From Calothrix membranacea FACHB-236 (GTDB lineage Bacteria > Cyanobacteriota > Cyanobacteriia > Cyanobacteriales > Nostocaceae), in NCBI RefSeq assembly GCF_014696315.1, contig NZ_JACJPX010000036.1, forward strand, positions 26,451 to 90,450: DNA of 64,000 nucleotides. Reading direction: 5' to 3'. Under the pieces are notes generated by a model that saw only the letters and a program-made list of their open reading frames with translations, searched no databases and had not been told where the DNA came from. Within the stretch, counting starts at the first letter, position 1. Each line of letters opens with the position of its first letter. The position numbers and the translations under genes are program-made. Shown here one piece after another: positions 45,637-56,513 of the stretch.

Positions 45637-46808
45637 TTGGATTTATCTCTCAACTCCAACGACGTACGCCTTTAGGATGGTTGCAATTAAGTCATCAAAG
45701 AAGCCGTTTATTAGTTGCACTCTCAGGTATTGCTTTTGCAGATGTTCTCATGTTTATGCAACTAGGGTTTCAGACTGCATTGTATGAGAGTAACACCAGA
45801 TTGCATCGCAGTATGCAAGCTGACATTGTGCTTGTCAGTCCCCAAGCACGTAACTTGGCGAATATGTCCAGCTTTACCAGACGGCGACTTTATCAAGCAA
45901 TGGACTTTCCAGGGGTAAAGTCAGCTGAAGGTATGTATATTAACTTTGGCGATTGGAAGAATCCCCAAACCAAGAAAAAGACGGCGGTGCTAGTCATGGG
46001 ATTTAACCCTGACAAGCAAGTATTGGACTTACCAGAAGTCAACCGTCAAAAAGATATTGTCAAGCTACCTGATACAATGCTTTTCGATCGCGCCTCTAGA
46101 GGAGATTACCAAAAAGCGATCGCCCAAATTGATAGTGGAAAACCTGTCACCACAGAAATCGACCGCCGCACAATTAGCATTAACGGCTTATTTTCCGTCG
46201 GTGCATCCTTTATTGCCGATGGTACATTAATTACTAGCGACCAGAACTTTCTCCGAGTATTTCCTAGACGAGATGCTAGCAGTCTGAGTCTTGGTTTAAT
46301 TCAACTGCAACCAGGTTACAACCCCAAGGAAACTGCTAACGCCCTAAAATCTCATCTAGGTGAAGATGTCAAAGTTTTAACTAAAGCTGAATTTATTGAA
46401 TTTGAAAAAGAATACTGGAAAACCAACACCGCAATTGGATTTATTTTCAGCCTCGGTGTATCTATGGGATTCATGGTTGGGGTGATTATCGTTTATCAAG
46501 TTCTATCCACAGATGTCAACGCCCACATGAAAGAATACGCCACCTTCAAAGCGATGGGTTACAACAACCTCTACTTATTAGGTATCGTCTTTGAAGAAGC
46601 GATAATTATGGCAATATTAGGCTTTCTACCTGGTTTCGGCGTGTCTATAGGACTATACGCACTCACACGGAACGCTACAAATTTACCTTTATATATGACC
46701 TTAGCCAGAGCCATCCAAGTACAAGTACTCACCATCATTATGTGCATGATTTCCGGTGCGATCGCTACACGCAAAGTCCAATCTGCTGACCCCGCAGATA
46801 TGTTTTAA
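45633..46808 (+). CDS. devC: DevC-like ABC permease
   Basis: A 391-aa MacB/FtsX-type permease with 4 helices: one near 28-50, then three at about 265-295, 317-340 and 355-380. The large periplasmic loop (50-260) includes QADIVLVSPQARNLANMSSF, typical of DevC. ATG 45633 overlaps the devB stop (ATGA), so translation is coupled. AMGYNNLYLLGIVFEEA is the coupling helix that contacts the ATPase. Confidence 0.9.
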   Translation: MIGFISQLQRRTPLGWLQLSHQRSRLLVALSGIAFADVLMFMQLGFQTALYESNTRLHRSMQADIVLVSPQARNLANMSSFTRRRLYQAMDFPGVKSAEGMYINFGDWKNPQTKKKTAVLVMGFNPDKQVLDLPEVNRQKDIVKLPDTMLFDRASRGDYQKAIAQIDSGKPVTTEIDRRTISINGLFSVGASFIADGTLITSDQNFLRVFPRRDASSLSLGLIQLQPGYNPKETANALKSHLGEDVKVLTKAEFIEFEKEYWKTNTAIGFIFSLGVSMGFMVGVIIVYQVLSTDVNAHMKEYATFKAMGYNNLYLLGIVFEEAIIMAILGFLPGFGVSIGLYALTRNATNLPLYMTLARAIQVQVLTIIMCMISGAIATRKVQSADPADMF

Positions 46809-46874
46809 CATTTGTCATTTGGTAATAGGTAATTGGTAATGGGTAATGAGACATTTATTGTTTCTCCCTCATCT

Positions 46875-46944
46875 CCCTAATCCCCAATCCCCAATCCCCA
46901 ATCCCCAATCCCCAATCCCCAATCCCCAGTCCCTAATCCCCAAT
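46875..46944. repeat. STRR, 10 heptamers of CCCCAAT/CCCTAAT
   Basis: Exact 7-bp periodicity. The array ends 7 bp before the devA ATG and interrupts the devBC-devA junction. Confidence 0.95.
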
Positions 46945-46951
46945 CCCTGCT

Positions 46952-47650
46952 ATGAATCCAGTAATCTCTATCCAAAATCTCGACCACTACTTTGGTCAAG
47001 GTCAACTGAAAAAGCAAGTTTTGTTTGATATCAATTTAGAAATCAATGCTGGTGAGATTATCATTATGACTGGGCCTTCGGGTTCTGGTAAAACTACCCT
47101 ACTAACCTTAGTAGGAGGCTTGCGTTCTGCTCAATCTGGTAGTATGCAAATATTAGGAAGAGAACTCTGCGGTGCAAATGCAGCGCAACTTACCGAAGCT
47201 AGACGCAGCCACGGTTATATTTTCCAAGCACATAACTTGCATGGTAGTTTGACCGCCCTTCAGAATGTGAGAATGGGGTTAGAACTGCATAAAGATATTT
47301 CACCCCAGGAAATGAAAACTCGCTCTGCTGAAATGCTAGAGCAAGTAGGCTTAGGAAACCGCCTCAATTACTATCCTGATGATTTATCAGGCGGACAAAA
47401 ACAACGAGTGGCGATCGCGCGTGCTTTAGTGAGTCGTCCTAAAATTGTCCTAGCAGATGAACCAACGGCGGCGCTTGATAGCAAATCCGGGCGAGATGTA
47501 GTCAACCTCATGCAACAATTAGCCAAAGAACAAGGTTGTACAATCTTGATGGTGACTCATGATAACCGGATTTTAGACATAGCCGATCGCATCGTTCACA
47601 TGGAAGATGGTAAGCTAGCACAGGATCGGGTTGTAACCGCAGCAGTATGA
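46952..47650 (+). CDS. devA: DevA-like ABC ATPase
   Basis: A 232-aa ATPase. Walker A is GPSGSGKTT (about 41-49), the Q-loop FQAHNLHGSLTALQNV, the signature LSGGQKQRVAIARA, Walker B IVLADEPTAALD and the switch VTHDNR. The FGQGQLKKQVLFDINLEI start matches DevA. It is separated from devC by 143 bp that is largely STRR, and the ATG lacks any Shine-Dalgarno. It completes the exporter with DevB and DevC. Confidence 0.92.
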   Translation: MNPVISIQNLDHYFGQGQLKKQVLFDINLEINAGEIIIMTGPSGSGKTTLLTLVGGLRSAQSGSMQILGRELCGANAAQLTEARRSHGYIFQAHNLHGSLTALQNVRMGLELHKDISPQEMKTRSAEMLEQVGLGNRLNYYPDDLSGGQKQRVAIARALVSRPKIVLADEPTAALDSKSGRDVVNLMQQLAKEQGCTILMVTHDNRILDIADRIVHMEDGKLAQDRVVTAAV

Positions 47651-48289
47651 GATTTACATCAGTAACTCGATGGCAATAAACCCAACTATATTATGAAAAT
47701 TAAATAGGCTTGAAACCCTTACAAACGACAAATGACTAATTTTCTGAGGCTGGTATTTTTTCTCTTCATTAGAGCGATCGCATAATTCTTCTAAAGCTAA
47801 CAATTAAGTCATACAACATACTACAAAGTAGTGATATCCTGATTCAGGCAATAACATTGTTATATCCTGAGTTTTGCAATTAATGCATCTAAAAAGTGTT
47901 GTATTACCAATAGTAATCAAATCCAATGTTTATCATAGATAACAGCCTCAATAATTTGCTTTTATCAATAGAAATTAATCTGGTAAATTACATAGCTTAA
48001 AAATCACCCAACACTCAATTAACCTGCTAATTCTTGCCATGCAATTATTTATATATCTAGTTTAATTATTTTTATAAATATCATTGATTAATTATTAATT
48101 ACTAAATAAAAAATCGATAAAACTTCAATCTTTTTATAGTATTTTCCTCAGCTTTGCGTACTTATACTGAGGGCAAGTGAAAATACTGTAAATAAACTAT
48201 TATTATTTAATTTTATGCCATATTAGTAACTGTAGTTATTATTTATCAAGCAGTTAGAAAAAATAGCTGCTCAAAATATAAGTCAGTTT
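47651..48289. other. AT-rich intergenic region before the DUF928 gene
   Basis: No gene is seen in about 640 bp. A weak hairpin CCTCAG/CTGAGG (48146-48151, 48167-48172) sits 118 bp before the start. It probably contains the promoter of the next gene or operon. Confidence 0.45.
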
Positions 48290-49021
48290 ATGCCAGCCAA
48301 AAGTCAACATTTTTTCAAATCACCACTGTTAGGAATAGCATTGATAATTTCATCATCTATTGTTCCTATATCCATAACACCAGTGATGGCAGGAGTAACG
48401 TTTAAGCCGCCAGGAGCACAAGCACCTCAACGCTCATCTGGAGGAGGCTCAAGGGACGGTAATCTTTGTGGCTTTGGAACGAAAGTCTCTAATAGTACAT
48501 CAGTTACACCTTTAGTACCCAATTCTAATATTGGCTTTACAGTTGCAGAGCGTCCTACAATATTTGTCTACCTTCCTGGGAGTAAAGCTCAAAAAGCATT
48601 ATTTACTCTCCAAGATGACGGCGCGAAAACTTATTATCAGACAACCTTAACTTTGCCACAAAAACCGGGAGTGATGGAAGTAAAATTGCCAACTTCTGTG
48701 ACAGCACTAAAAACAGGCAAAAATTATAAATGGTCTTTAGTAATGATTTGCACCGAAGAGCTAGACACAGATAGTCCTTGGGTAGGTGGATGGATTCGTC
48801 GTGTAGAAGCCGATCGCAGTTTAATTAATAAAAATAAAAAGCCAACATCACTAGAGCTAATTTCTAAATTAGCCGAGACGGGTATTTGGTATGATTCTCT
48901 GTCTATTCTGGCAGAGTTAAGGCGATCGCAACCAAATAATCAAGCTTTAAATAATGCTTGGCAAGACCTTTTAAAGTCAGTTAATTTAAATGTGATTGCC
49001 AACGAACCACTTGTTAATTAA
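48290..49021 (+). CDS. Exported DUF928 protein
   Basis: A 243-aa protein with a Sec signal peptide (about 10-35, IALIISSSIVPISITPVMA, cut near VMA-GVT). The mature part matches DUF928: LVPNSNIGFTVAERPTIFVY, LFTLQDDG, KTYYQTTLTLP, and GKNYKWSLVMICTEELDTDSP ending with an ISKLAETGIWYDSLSILAEL helix. In cyanobacteria such genes often sit beside CHASE2, CHAT-TPR and hemagglutinin-like genes, as here. Function unknown; envelope location is inferred. Confidence 0.85.
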   Translation: MPAKSQHFFKSPLLGIALIISSSIVPISITPVMAGVTFKPPGAQAPQRSSGGGSRDGNLCGFGTKVSNSTSVTPLVPNSNIGFTVAERPTIFVYLPGSKAQKALFTLQDDGAKTYYQTTLTLPQKPGVMEVKLPTSVTALKTGKNYKWSLVMICTEELDTDSPWVGGWIRRVEADRSLINKNKKPTSLELISKLAETGIWYDSLSILAELRRSQPNNQALNNAWQDLLKSVNLNVIANEPLVN

Positions 49022-49117
49022 TTAACTAATCATAACTAAAGCTAAAGTGGGGAGTAAACAGTAATTAGATTATTCCCCACTTTCTACTTTTATAAAAGTA
49101 TTAATTATTAATTAGAA

Positions 49118-51907
49118 ATGGGGTTATCGTTGAAAGAATTATTAGCAAATTTAGTTAGTACAGGTTTAATTAGGACAATTGTCAAACATTGGCGCTTTGT
49201 ATTGATGACAGCTCCTAGCGTTACTGTATTGGTGATTGCTGGGGGAATGACAGGATTATTTCAATTACTAGAATGGAGTACTATGGAGCAATTTTTTGCT
49301 CTACGTCCTCAAGAAACTCCAGATAAGCGTATTCTCATTGTCACTATTGATGAAAAGGACATTACCCAAGTTGGTAAATGGCCCATTCCTGATGATGTTT
49401 TAGCTCAACTCCTCAAAAAACTCAAAGCCCAACAACCAGCAGCTATTGGCATGGACATTTATCGAGATTTGCCAGTAGAACCAGGGTATCAAGAATTGGT
49501 TGCAGTGATGAAATCTACACCTAACTTAATTGGTGTCAAGAAACTCGCAGGGGATAGCGTCGCCCCATCACCAACTTTATCTGCACAAGGGCAAATTGCG
49601 CTTTCTGATTTTGTTTTGGATACAGATGGTAAAGTTAGGCGGGGTTTGCTTTCAGCTGGCGATCGCAACGGGGATATTTTTTTAGGTTTAGCAGCGCGCT
49701 TAAGCTTAATTTATCTAGAACGTCAACATATTTCCCTAGAACCAGTAGATCAAACACAGACTACCTTGCGATTGGGTAAAGCCATATTTACACCCTTGAA
49801 AGGTAACGAGTTTATTTATCGCGGTGCAGATGTTGGCGGATACCAAATTTTATTGAACTATCGAGGCTGTAAAAAGCAGTTTGATACAGTCAAAATGCGG
49901 GATATACTGAATAATTCCGTCGCAAAGGAGTTAGTGCGCGATCGCATTGTTTTGATTGGTACTACAGCTAAGAGTATCAATGACTTTTTTAACGTTGCTT
50001 ATAATCTTAAATTGCACCAAGATAGTGAACCAATGGCAGGGGTTGTACTTCACGCAAATTTAACTAGCCAAATTTTAAGTGCAGCATTGGATGGCAGACC
50101 TCTGATTCAAGTATGGTCTTCCTATAGAGAATGGTTATGGGTTTTATGCTGGTCATTTATTAGTAGTAGTTTAACTTGGCAATTGTTGCACGTGAAATTT
50201 CTTGGTAAATGGAGATTGCCAGGATTACCTATAGTAGGAATTATCTTTGCAGCTGCTACTCTTTTGGGTAGCAGCTATTTAGCTTTTTTAGCAGGTTGGT
50301 GGATTCCTAGCATTTCACCGTTACTAGCTGTCCTTGTCTGTGGAATTGTCATTACCAATTTTTATAAACAATCGCAACTAGAAAAAGCGAATGAGGAATT
50401 ACAGGAGTATTCTTACACCCTAGAGCAAAAAGTGAGCGATCGCACTCAAGAATTAGAGATTGCCAAAATTGCTGCTGATGTTGCTAACCAAGCTAAAAGC
50501 GAATTTTTAGCTAATATGAGTCATGAACTGCGAACACCTTTAAATGGAATTTTAGGGTATGCACAAATCCTCGAACGTTCTGACAAAATAGCGCCATCAG
50601 AATTAGATGGCATCAAAATCATTCATCAATGCGGTTCTCACCTACTCACTCTCATCAATGATATTTTAGACCTTTCAAAAATTGAAGCCCGGAAGTTAGA
50701 ACTGCACAAAACAGACTTTGATTTTTCTTTCTTTTTACTCGGAGTAGTAGAAATTTGTCGGATACGCGCTCAAGAAAAAGGTATCTCATTTATTTACCAA
50801 TCAGATCCTCAACTGCCGTTAGGGATTAATGCCGACGAAAAACGTTTACGGCAAGTTTTAATTAATTTACTTGGTAATGCAATTAAATTTACCGATATTG
50901 GTAGTGTAACTTTTACAGTGGAAGTATTACAAACAGAAAACGATCATGAAAATATATTGAATAAAATTCGATTTCAAATTGAAGATACAGGTGTGGGAAT
51001 GACCTCCGAACAGTTAGAAAAGATTTTTTTACCTTTTGAGCAAGTAGGAGATAAAAATAAACAAATAGAAGGTACAGGGTTAGGATTAGCAATTAGCTGG
51101 AAACTAGCTGAATTAATGGGTAGCCAAATTAACGTGACTAGCAATTTATTAGTTGGTAGTAAATTTTGGTTCGATGTTAACCTAGAAGTGATTGAAGTAG
51201 CCATCAATAACGCTATTTTATCTCCTCATAAAAAAATTGTTGGCATTAAAGATAAACAACCAAAAATTTTAATTGTAGATGATCAACGTGAAAATCGTTC
51301 TGTAATTATCAATCTCCTGCAATCAATAGGATTTATTTGCTGGGAAGCTATTAATGGAAAAGAAGGGTTAGAAACAGCTATAGAAATTCAGCCAGATTTA
51401 ATTATAACTGACCTTAAAATGCCCATTATGGACGGTTTTGAAATGATGCATAATTTAAGAAATCTGCATCAGTTTAAAAATGTGCCAATAATAGTTTCTT
51501 CAGCTAGTGTGTTTGAAAATGACCAAATAAAAAGTTTAGCTGTGGGAGGTAATGAATTTTTAGCAAAACCATTTCAGATAGATGAAATTTTCAAAATTAT
51601 AGAAAAATATTTGCACCTAACTTGGATTTATCAAGAAGATAGCACCTCAGCAGTAGAGCATGAAAATCAATCTTCTGAAAATCAAACAGAGCCAGTAATC
51701 ATTGCTCCACCTTCCTCAGAACTTGATAAGCTGTTTGATTTAGCAATGAGAGGTAATATTCACAGTATACAAATACTATTAAATGAGATGGAAGCGGCAG
51801 AGCCAAAATTTGCACCTTTTTGCCGCCAAATTAGACAACTGGCTGATAACTTTCAAACTAAAACTATTCGTACACTTCTCAAATCTTATCAGGATAAAAC
51901 CTCATGA
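49118..51907 (+). CDS. CHASE2 hybrid histidine kinase (CHASE2-HisKA-HATPase-REC)
   Basis: A 929-aa membrane sensor. TM1 lies at about 27-50, the extracytoplasmic CHASE2 domain at about 55-330 ([39 protein letters not shown]) and three helices at about 335-425. A coiled coil leads to HisKA with [21 protein letters not shown] (H469), HATPase with NLLGNAIKF and GTGLGLAI, and a receiver with D765 (IITDLKMP). The C-terminal [20 protein letters not shown] segment matches that of the kinase at 10136. The next gene starts inside its stop codon. The CHASE2 ligand is unknown. Confidence 0.93.
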   Translation: MGLSLKELLANLVSTGLIRTIVKHWRFVLMTAPSVTVLVIAGGMTGLFQLLEWSTMEQFFALRPQETPDKRILIVTIDEKDITQVGKWPIPDDVLAQLLKKLKAQQPAAIGMDIYRDLPVEPGYQELVAVMKSTPNLIGVKKLAGDSVAPSPTLSAQGQIALSDFVLDTDGKVRRGLLSAGDRNGDIFLGLAARLSLIYLERQHISLEPVDQTQTTLRLGKAIFTPLKGNEFIYRGADVGGYQILLNYRGCKKQFDTVKMRDILNNSVAKELVRDRIVLIGTTAKSINDFFNVAYNLKLHQDSEPMAGVVLHANLTSQILSAALDGRPLIQVWSSYREWLWVLCWSFISSSLTWQLLHVKFLGKWRLPGLPIVGIIFAAATLLGSSYLAFLAGWWIPSISPLLAVLVCGIVITNFYKQSQLEKANEELQEYSYTLEQKVSDRTQELEIAKIAADVANQAKSEFLANMSHELRTPLNGILGYAQILERSDKIAPSELDGIKIIHQCGSHLLTLINDILDLSKIEARKLELHKTDFDFSFFLLGVVEICRIRAQEKGISFIYQSDPQLPLGINADEKRLRQVLINLLGNAIKFTDIGSVTFTVEVLQTENDHENILNKIRFQIEDTGVGMTSEQLEKIFLPFEQVGDKNKQIEGTGLGLAISWKLAELMGSQINVTSNLLVGSKFWFDVNLEVIEVAINNAILSPHKKIVGIKDKQPKILIVDDQRENRSVIINLLQSIGFICWEAINGKEGLETAIEIQPDLIITDLKMPIMDGFEMMHNLRNLHQFKNVPIIVSSASVFENDQIKSLAVGGNEFLAKPFQIDEIFKIIEKYLHLTWIYQEDSTSAVEHENQSSENQTEPVIIAPPSSELDKLFDLAMRGNIHSIQILLNEMEAAEPKFAPFCRQIRQLADNFQTKTIRTLLKSYQDKTS

Positions 51908-53217
51908 AGTCTATTAATGTTGAAGAAGCAACTATCATGATTGTTGATGACAATCAAACCAATCTCAAAGTTTTATGTAATGCTATCTCTAACTATGGTT
52001 GGGAAATTTTGATTGCAACTGATGGTCAAAGTGCTATTGAACAAGCTGAATATGCCCAGCCAGATTTAATTTTATTAGATGTGATGATGCCAGGGCTGGA
52101 TGGATTTAACACCTGCCAAATCCTCAAAAAAAATCCTGCAACTCATGATATACCAGTAATTTTTTTGAGCGCTCTATCAGATAAATTTGATAAGGTGCAA
52201 GGGCTTTTAATTGGAGGTGTAGATTATATTACTAAACCTTTTCAAAAAGAAGAAGTTTTAGCAAGAGTTCACGTACATTTAAAAATACGATTTTTAACCA
52301 AACAACTAGAATTACAGAATCAACAATTAGAGCAGCGGATAGAAGAACGTACAACCAAACTTTCACAAGCGCTGGATGAATTAAAACAATCTCAACTCCA
52401 GTTAGTGCAGAAGGAAAAATTGTCTACTCTCGGTCAATTAGTCGCTGGGGTAGCTCACGAAATTAACAATCCCCTCACTTCTCTAACAGGTAATTTGCAT
52501 TTTATTGGCAATTATATAGATGACTTAGTTAACCACTTGCAACTTTATAGTCAACACTATTCAGATCCACCTGTAGATATTGTTAAAAATGCCAAAATGA
52601 TAGATTTGGAGCAAATTATCAAAGATTTGCCTACAATGCTTTCATATATGAATATCGGTATAGAACGGATAAGTGACATTAGCACTAGTTTACGTACTTT
52701 TTCCCGTACAGATATAACTCATAAAGTAGATTTCGATATTCACGAAGGGATTAATAGCACTTTGCTAATTCTGCAGCATCGTCTGAAGGCAAGTAATAAG
52801 CGATCGCAAATAGTAGTCATGAAGAATTATGGAGATATCCCGCTGATTAAATGCTATCCTGGGCAAATCAGCCAAGTATTTATGAATATTATTTCTAACT
52901 CTATTGACGCTTTTGATGAGGAAAATGAAAAATCACCTGATCCAGAAAATGCTGGATATGAAATTGTGATTGTAACTAGCTTTAATGAGGATGAAAATTT
53001 GCTTAATATCACCTTTGCTGATAATGGTTCTGGGATAGCACCGGAACTTATAAGCCAAATATTTGACCAATTTTTTACTACTAAATCAGTTGGTAAAGGG
53101 ACTGGTTTAGGTTTATCTATTAGTAAACAGATTGTTGAAGAAAAACACCAAGGCAAAATCCAATGTTTTTCAGTATTAGGAGAAGGCACAAAATTTATCA
53201 TCGAAATCCCTGTATAA
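51904..53217 (+). CDS. Response regulator-histidine kinase (REC-HisKA-HATPase), partner of CHASE2 kinase
   Basis: A 437-aa protein. The receiver has phospho-acceptor D59 ([13 protein letters not shown]). A coiled coil with [20 protein letters not shown] leads to [13 protein letters not shown] (H185), [19 protein letters not shown] and [11 protein letters not shown] 51904 overlaps the upstream TGA (ATGA), so the two are translationally coupled and probably interact. The arrangement is the same as 10136-13767. No DNA-binding output is encoded. Confidence 0.92.
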   Translation: MKSINVEEATIMIVDDNQTNLKVLCNAISNYGWEILIATDGQSAIEQAEYAQPDLILLDVMMPGLDGFNTCQILKKNPATHDIPVIFLSALSDKFDKVQGLLIGGVDYITKPFQKEEVLARVHVHLKIRFLTKQLELQNQQLEQRIEERTTKLSQALDELKQSQLQLVQKEKLSTLGQLVAGVAHEINNPLTSLTGNLHFIGNYIDDLVNHLQLYSQHYSDPPVDIVKNAKMIDLEQIIKDLPTMLSYMNIGIERISDISTSLRTFSRTDITHKVDFDIHEGINSTLLILQHRLKASNKRSQIVVMKNYGDIPLIKCYPGQISQVFMNIISNSIDAFDEENEKSPDPENAGYEIVIVTSFNEDENLLNITFADNGSGIAPELISQIFDQFFTTKSVGKGTGLGLSISKQIVEEKHQGKIQCFSVLGEGTKFIIEIPV

Positions 53218-53346
53218 GCATGAAGTTCCGGGATGCTTAAAAGTAAAATTGAGACTTTCAACAAACCTATAGTGAAATAAAACCAGGATTTTAGGGAACA
53301 GTAGAAAATAGGTTTCTATTGCTAGTCACTATGGGAATGTAAATTT

Positions 53347-55938
53347 ATGCAAAAAAATAAAAAGCTCATTTACTCTTTCGCTTATACAATCAACTTAGGG
53401 TTGCTGACATTGTTTGTCGTCACAACAGGTATTCCAGCCCAAGCAAATATCAATTTGCGCTCGGAAATTAAGGATGGGAACATCACCACCAACTCGGTCT
53501 TAAATCCTAATTCCCTGCTGGAACAAGGTAGAATTCAGTTTGCTGGAGGACGCTTTACCGAAGCAGCAAAACTTTGGGAAGCAGCGTCTGTTGCTTTTGC
53601 AGAACAAGGTGACACTATTAACCAAGCTTGGAGCTTGAGTTATCTATCTTTAGCCTTACAAAACTTGGGAGATTGGCAAAAGGCGGAAGTTTCAATTACT
53701 AACAGTCTCAATCTTCTGCAACGCCTGAACAGCAAAAATCAAGATAATGCTACGATTTGGGCAGTAGCTTTCAATACTTTAGGAAATCTCCAACTTGCTA
53801 AAGGACAAGGAGAAGCAGCTTTACAAGCTTGGCAAGATGCAGAAAAAAATTATGCTCAAGCTGGTGATGATGCAGGTCAATTAGGTAGTCAAATTAACCA
53901 AGCCCAAGCACTACAAGCTTTAGGATTTTATCGCAGAGCGCAGAAGTTGTTAATAGCTATCAATCAAAAGCTGCAAAATCAGCCAGATTCCATGATTAAA
54001 GCTAAAGCCTTGCAAAGCTTGGGGGTAGTTTTGCAACAGGTGGGAACTTTACAGCAATCTCAGGAAATTTTAAAGCAAAGTTTAGCAATTAGCACTCGCC
54101 TGAACGCTACAGACAATATCGGCGATGTTCTTTTTAGCTTGGGAAATACAGCTAGAGACTTACAACAAACTGCAGAGGCTTTAGATTATTATCAACAAGT
54201 GCTAGCTAAGGCAACTAATCCCCAACTACACTTAGAAGCACAACTTAATCAACTCAGCCTGTATTTAGACAATGCCCAAGTACAAGCTGCTAATGCTCTA
54301 TTACCCCAAATTAAATCACAATTAGAGAATCTACCGCCTAGCCGGATGTCTATCTATGCCACAGTTAACTTTGCGCGTAGTTTGGCTAAGTTGACAAAAC
54401 TGGATGGAGGCAATCAAGATTTAGTTAAAGAAGCTGCAGTAACTTTAGCACGTGCAATACAACAAGCCGACACATTGAGCGATTTACGTGCAAAAGCTTA
54501 TGCCTTAAACGAATTAGGAAAATTATATTTTGAGCAGCAGCAGTTCTCTGAGGCTTTGCAACTTACCCAAAAAGCATTGACAATTGCTCAAGAAATTAAT
54601 GCTGCGGACATTGCTTATCAAGCTTCCTGGCAAGTTGGGCGCATTCTCAAAATTAAAGGTAACACTGAAGGTGCGATCGCCGCTTATAATTTTTCAGTCA
54701 AAACCCTCAAGTCTCTGCGTAGCGACTTAGTGGCGATTAACCGTGATGTCCAGTTTTCCTTTCAAGAGAGTGTGGAACCGGTTTATCGGGAGTCAGTCGA
54801 TTTATTGCTACAATCTCACCCCAGCCAAAAAAACTTAAAGCAAGCGCGAGAAACCATTGAAGCGCTACAACTCGCTGAATTAGACAATTTCTTCCATGAA
54901 GCTTGTTTAAATGGTAAACCAGAGCAAATCGACCAAATCGATAAAAATGCAGCTGTTATTTACCCGATTATTTTAGGCGATCGCTTAGAAGTTATTGTAT
55001 CTATTTCCGGACAACCCTTAATTAACTACAAAACTGACATCTCAAAAGCGGAGATAGAAAAAGCTATCAAACAGATGCGTCAATCTCTCAACCCTGCTTT
55101 TTCTCAAGAGACTGCTTTATCTGTTTCTCAAAAACTGTACGACTTACTTATCCATCCCGCTGAATCGCAGTTAGCCAATAGTAAAATCAAAACTTTGACC
55201 TTTGTTTTAGATGGTTCATTGCGAAACTTACCAATGGCGGCTTTGCATGATGGCAAAAATTATTTAGTAGAGAAATATAGCTTGGCTTTATCGCCAGGAA
55301 TGCAATTATTGCAAGCCCACTCACTCAAGCGAGATAATATTAAAGTTATTACAGCCGCACTCAGCGAAGCACGCCAAGGGTTTAAAGCTTTACCAGCAGT
55401 TAAATCAGAAGTCACAGAAATTAGCGCCGAAATTTCTTCACAGCTACTTTTGAATGAAGAATTTACCGACGCGAACCTGCAAACAGCTATTAAATCAATT
55501 CCTTTTTCGGTATTACATCTTGCTACTCATGGTCAGTTTAGCAGTAAGTCAGATGACACTTTTATACTCAGCTGGGATGGCAAGATTAACGTTAAAGAAT
55601 TAAGCGAGTTTCTCAAATCCAGAAACGAAGTAAATTCTACACCTGTGGAATTAATGGTTCTGAGTGCTTGTCAAACAGCTAAAGGAGACAATCGAGCTAT
55701 ATTAGGCTTAGCTGGAGTAGCAGTACGTTCTGGCGCACGCAGTACTATTGCTACTTTGTGGGCAGTACAAGACGAGTCTACAGCCAAATTTATGGTTGAG
55801 TTTTATAAACATCTCAAAAAACCTGGAATTGGTAAAGCAGAAGCTTTGCGACAAACTCAACTGACTTTTTTACAAGATGCTAATTTTCAACATCCCTATT
55901 ATTGGTCAGCATTTGTGTTGGTAGGAAATTGGCTATAG
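53347..55938 (+). CDS. Exported TPR-CHAT caspase-like protein
   Basis: An 863-aa protein. Its signal peptide is at about 8-33 (NLGLLTLFVVTTGIPAQA). About 9-11 TPR-type repeats span roughly 50-460. A C-terminal CHAT domain covers about 520-863. The likely catalytic dyad is His728 (LHLATHGQF) and Cys775 (VLSACQTA), both intact, and the DEST...F.YKHL and WSAFVLVGN ends are typical. CHAT proteins are clan CD, caspase-like peptidases. An exported location means targets would be periplasmic or extracellular. It lies 129 bp after the kinase pair, so co-transcription is plausible. Confidence 0.9.
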   Translation: MQKNKKLIYSFAYTINLGLLTLFVVTTGIPAQANINLRSEIKDGNITTNSVLNPNSLLEQGRIQFAGGRFTEAAKLWEAASVAFAEQGDTINQAWSLSYLSLALQNLGDWQKAEVSITNSLNLLQRLNSKNQDNATIWAVAFNTLGNLQLAKGQGEAALQAWQDAEKNYAQAGDDAGQLGSQINQAQALQALGFYRRAQKLLIAINQKLQNQPDSMIKAKALQSLGVVLQQVGTLQQSQEILKQSLAISTRLNATDNIGDVLFSLGNTARDLQQTAEALDYYQQVLAKATNPQLHLEAQLNQLSLYLDNAQVQAANALLPQIKSQLENLPPSRMSIYATVNFARSLAKLTKLDGGNQDLVKEAAVTLARAIQQADTLSDLRAKAYALNELGKLYFEQQQFSEALQLTQKALTIAQEINAADIAYQASWQVGRILKIKGNTEGAIAAYNFSVKTLKSLRSDLVAINRDVQFSFQESVEPVYRESVDLLLQSHPSQKNLKQARETIEALQLAELDNFFHEACLNGKPEQIDQIDKNAAVIYPIILGDRLEVIVSISGQPLINYKTDISKAEIEKAIKQMRQSLNPAFSQETALSVSQKLYDLLIHPAESQLANSKIKTLTFVLDGSLRNLPMAALHDGKNYLVEKYSLALSPGMQLLQAHSLKRDNIKVITAALSEARQGFKALPAVKSEVTEISAEISSQLLLNEEFTDANLQTAIKSIPFSVLHLATHGQFSSKSDDTFILSWDGKINVKELSEFLKSRNEVNSTPVELMVLSACQTAKGDNRAILGLAGVAVRSGARSTIATLWAVQDESTAKFMVEFYKHLKKPGIGKAEALRQTQLTFLQDANFQHPYYWSAFVLVGNWL

Positions 55939-56513
55939 CTGGCTTATAGCCCTTTGGGTAATTTCAATCAAGTTAGCAGCTAGCTGATACCATTTTTTGA
56001 AAATGCTTAGGACTTACGCAAAAGTCACGCAATTACGTCATTACGAGCGTAGCGACGTAATCGCCTGATATTCTGGGATTGCTTCCCTACACTGCGTTCC
56101 GGTCGCCATGACAAATTTTGTTTGCGTAAGTCATGATGGTATTAAATAGCATGAGCAGATGAATTTTATTGTTTATCCAAATGGCTGATTTTAATTATCA
56201 GTATTTTCACTAAATTAAAATTATAAATTTTGATTTAGCAGGATAAAAAATCAGGAAAATTAAGTATTTATAGCGTAGCTAATGACTGTAAAAGCCATGC
56301 TTGAGAAGACAATTAATAGTTATCTATAGGTAAGATATGTTATCTTTATATAATTAGCTAAAACCTTATATTTTTTAAGGATATTATGACTGGATAGCCA
56401 ATAAAAGTTTATCCATAATTAATATGACTTTATAGCAAATAAATTTATCATGTAGGTTTTTAGAGTTATCTTGTAAATCAATTATTATTTTTGATTTACA
56501 GAGAATTCCGATT
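55939..56513. other. Intergenic carrying a MITE
   Basis: The MITE occupies 56011-56132. The remaining DNA up to 56513 is AT-rich, with no gene seen. Confidence 0.5.
56011..56132. mobile_element. MITE-like element with GACTTACGCAAA termini
   Basis: The perfect 12-bp terminal inverted repeats GACTTACGCAAA (56011-56022) and TTTGCGTAAGTC (56121-56132) enclose a GC-richer palindromic interior (ATTACGAGCGTAGCGACGTAAT, in two parts). No open frame is inside. A target duplication is not evident; TACCAT/ATGGTA flanks (55988, 56136) form an outer inverted repeat. Confidence 0.65.
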
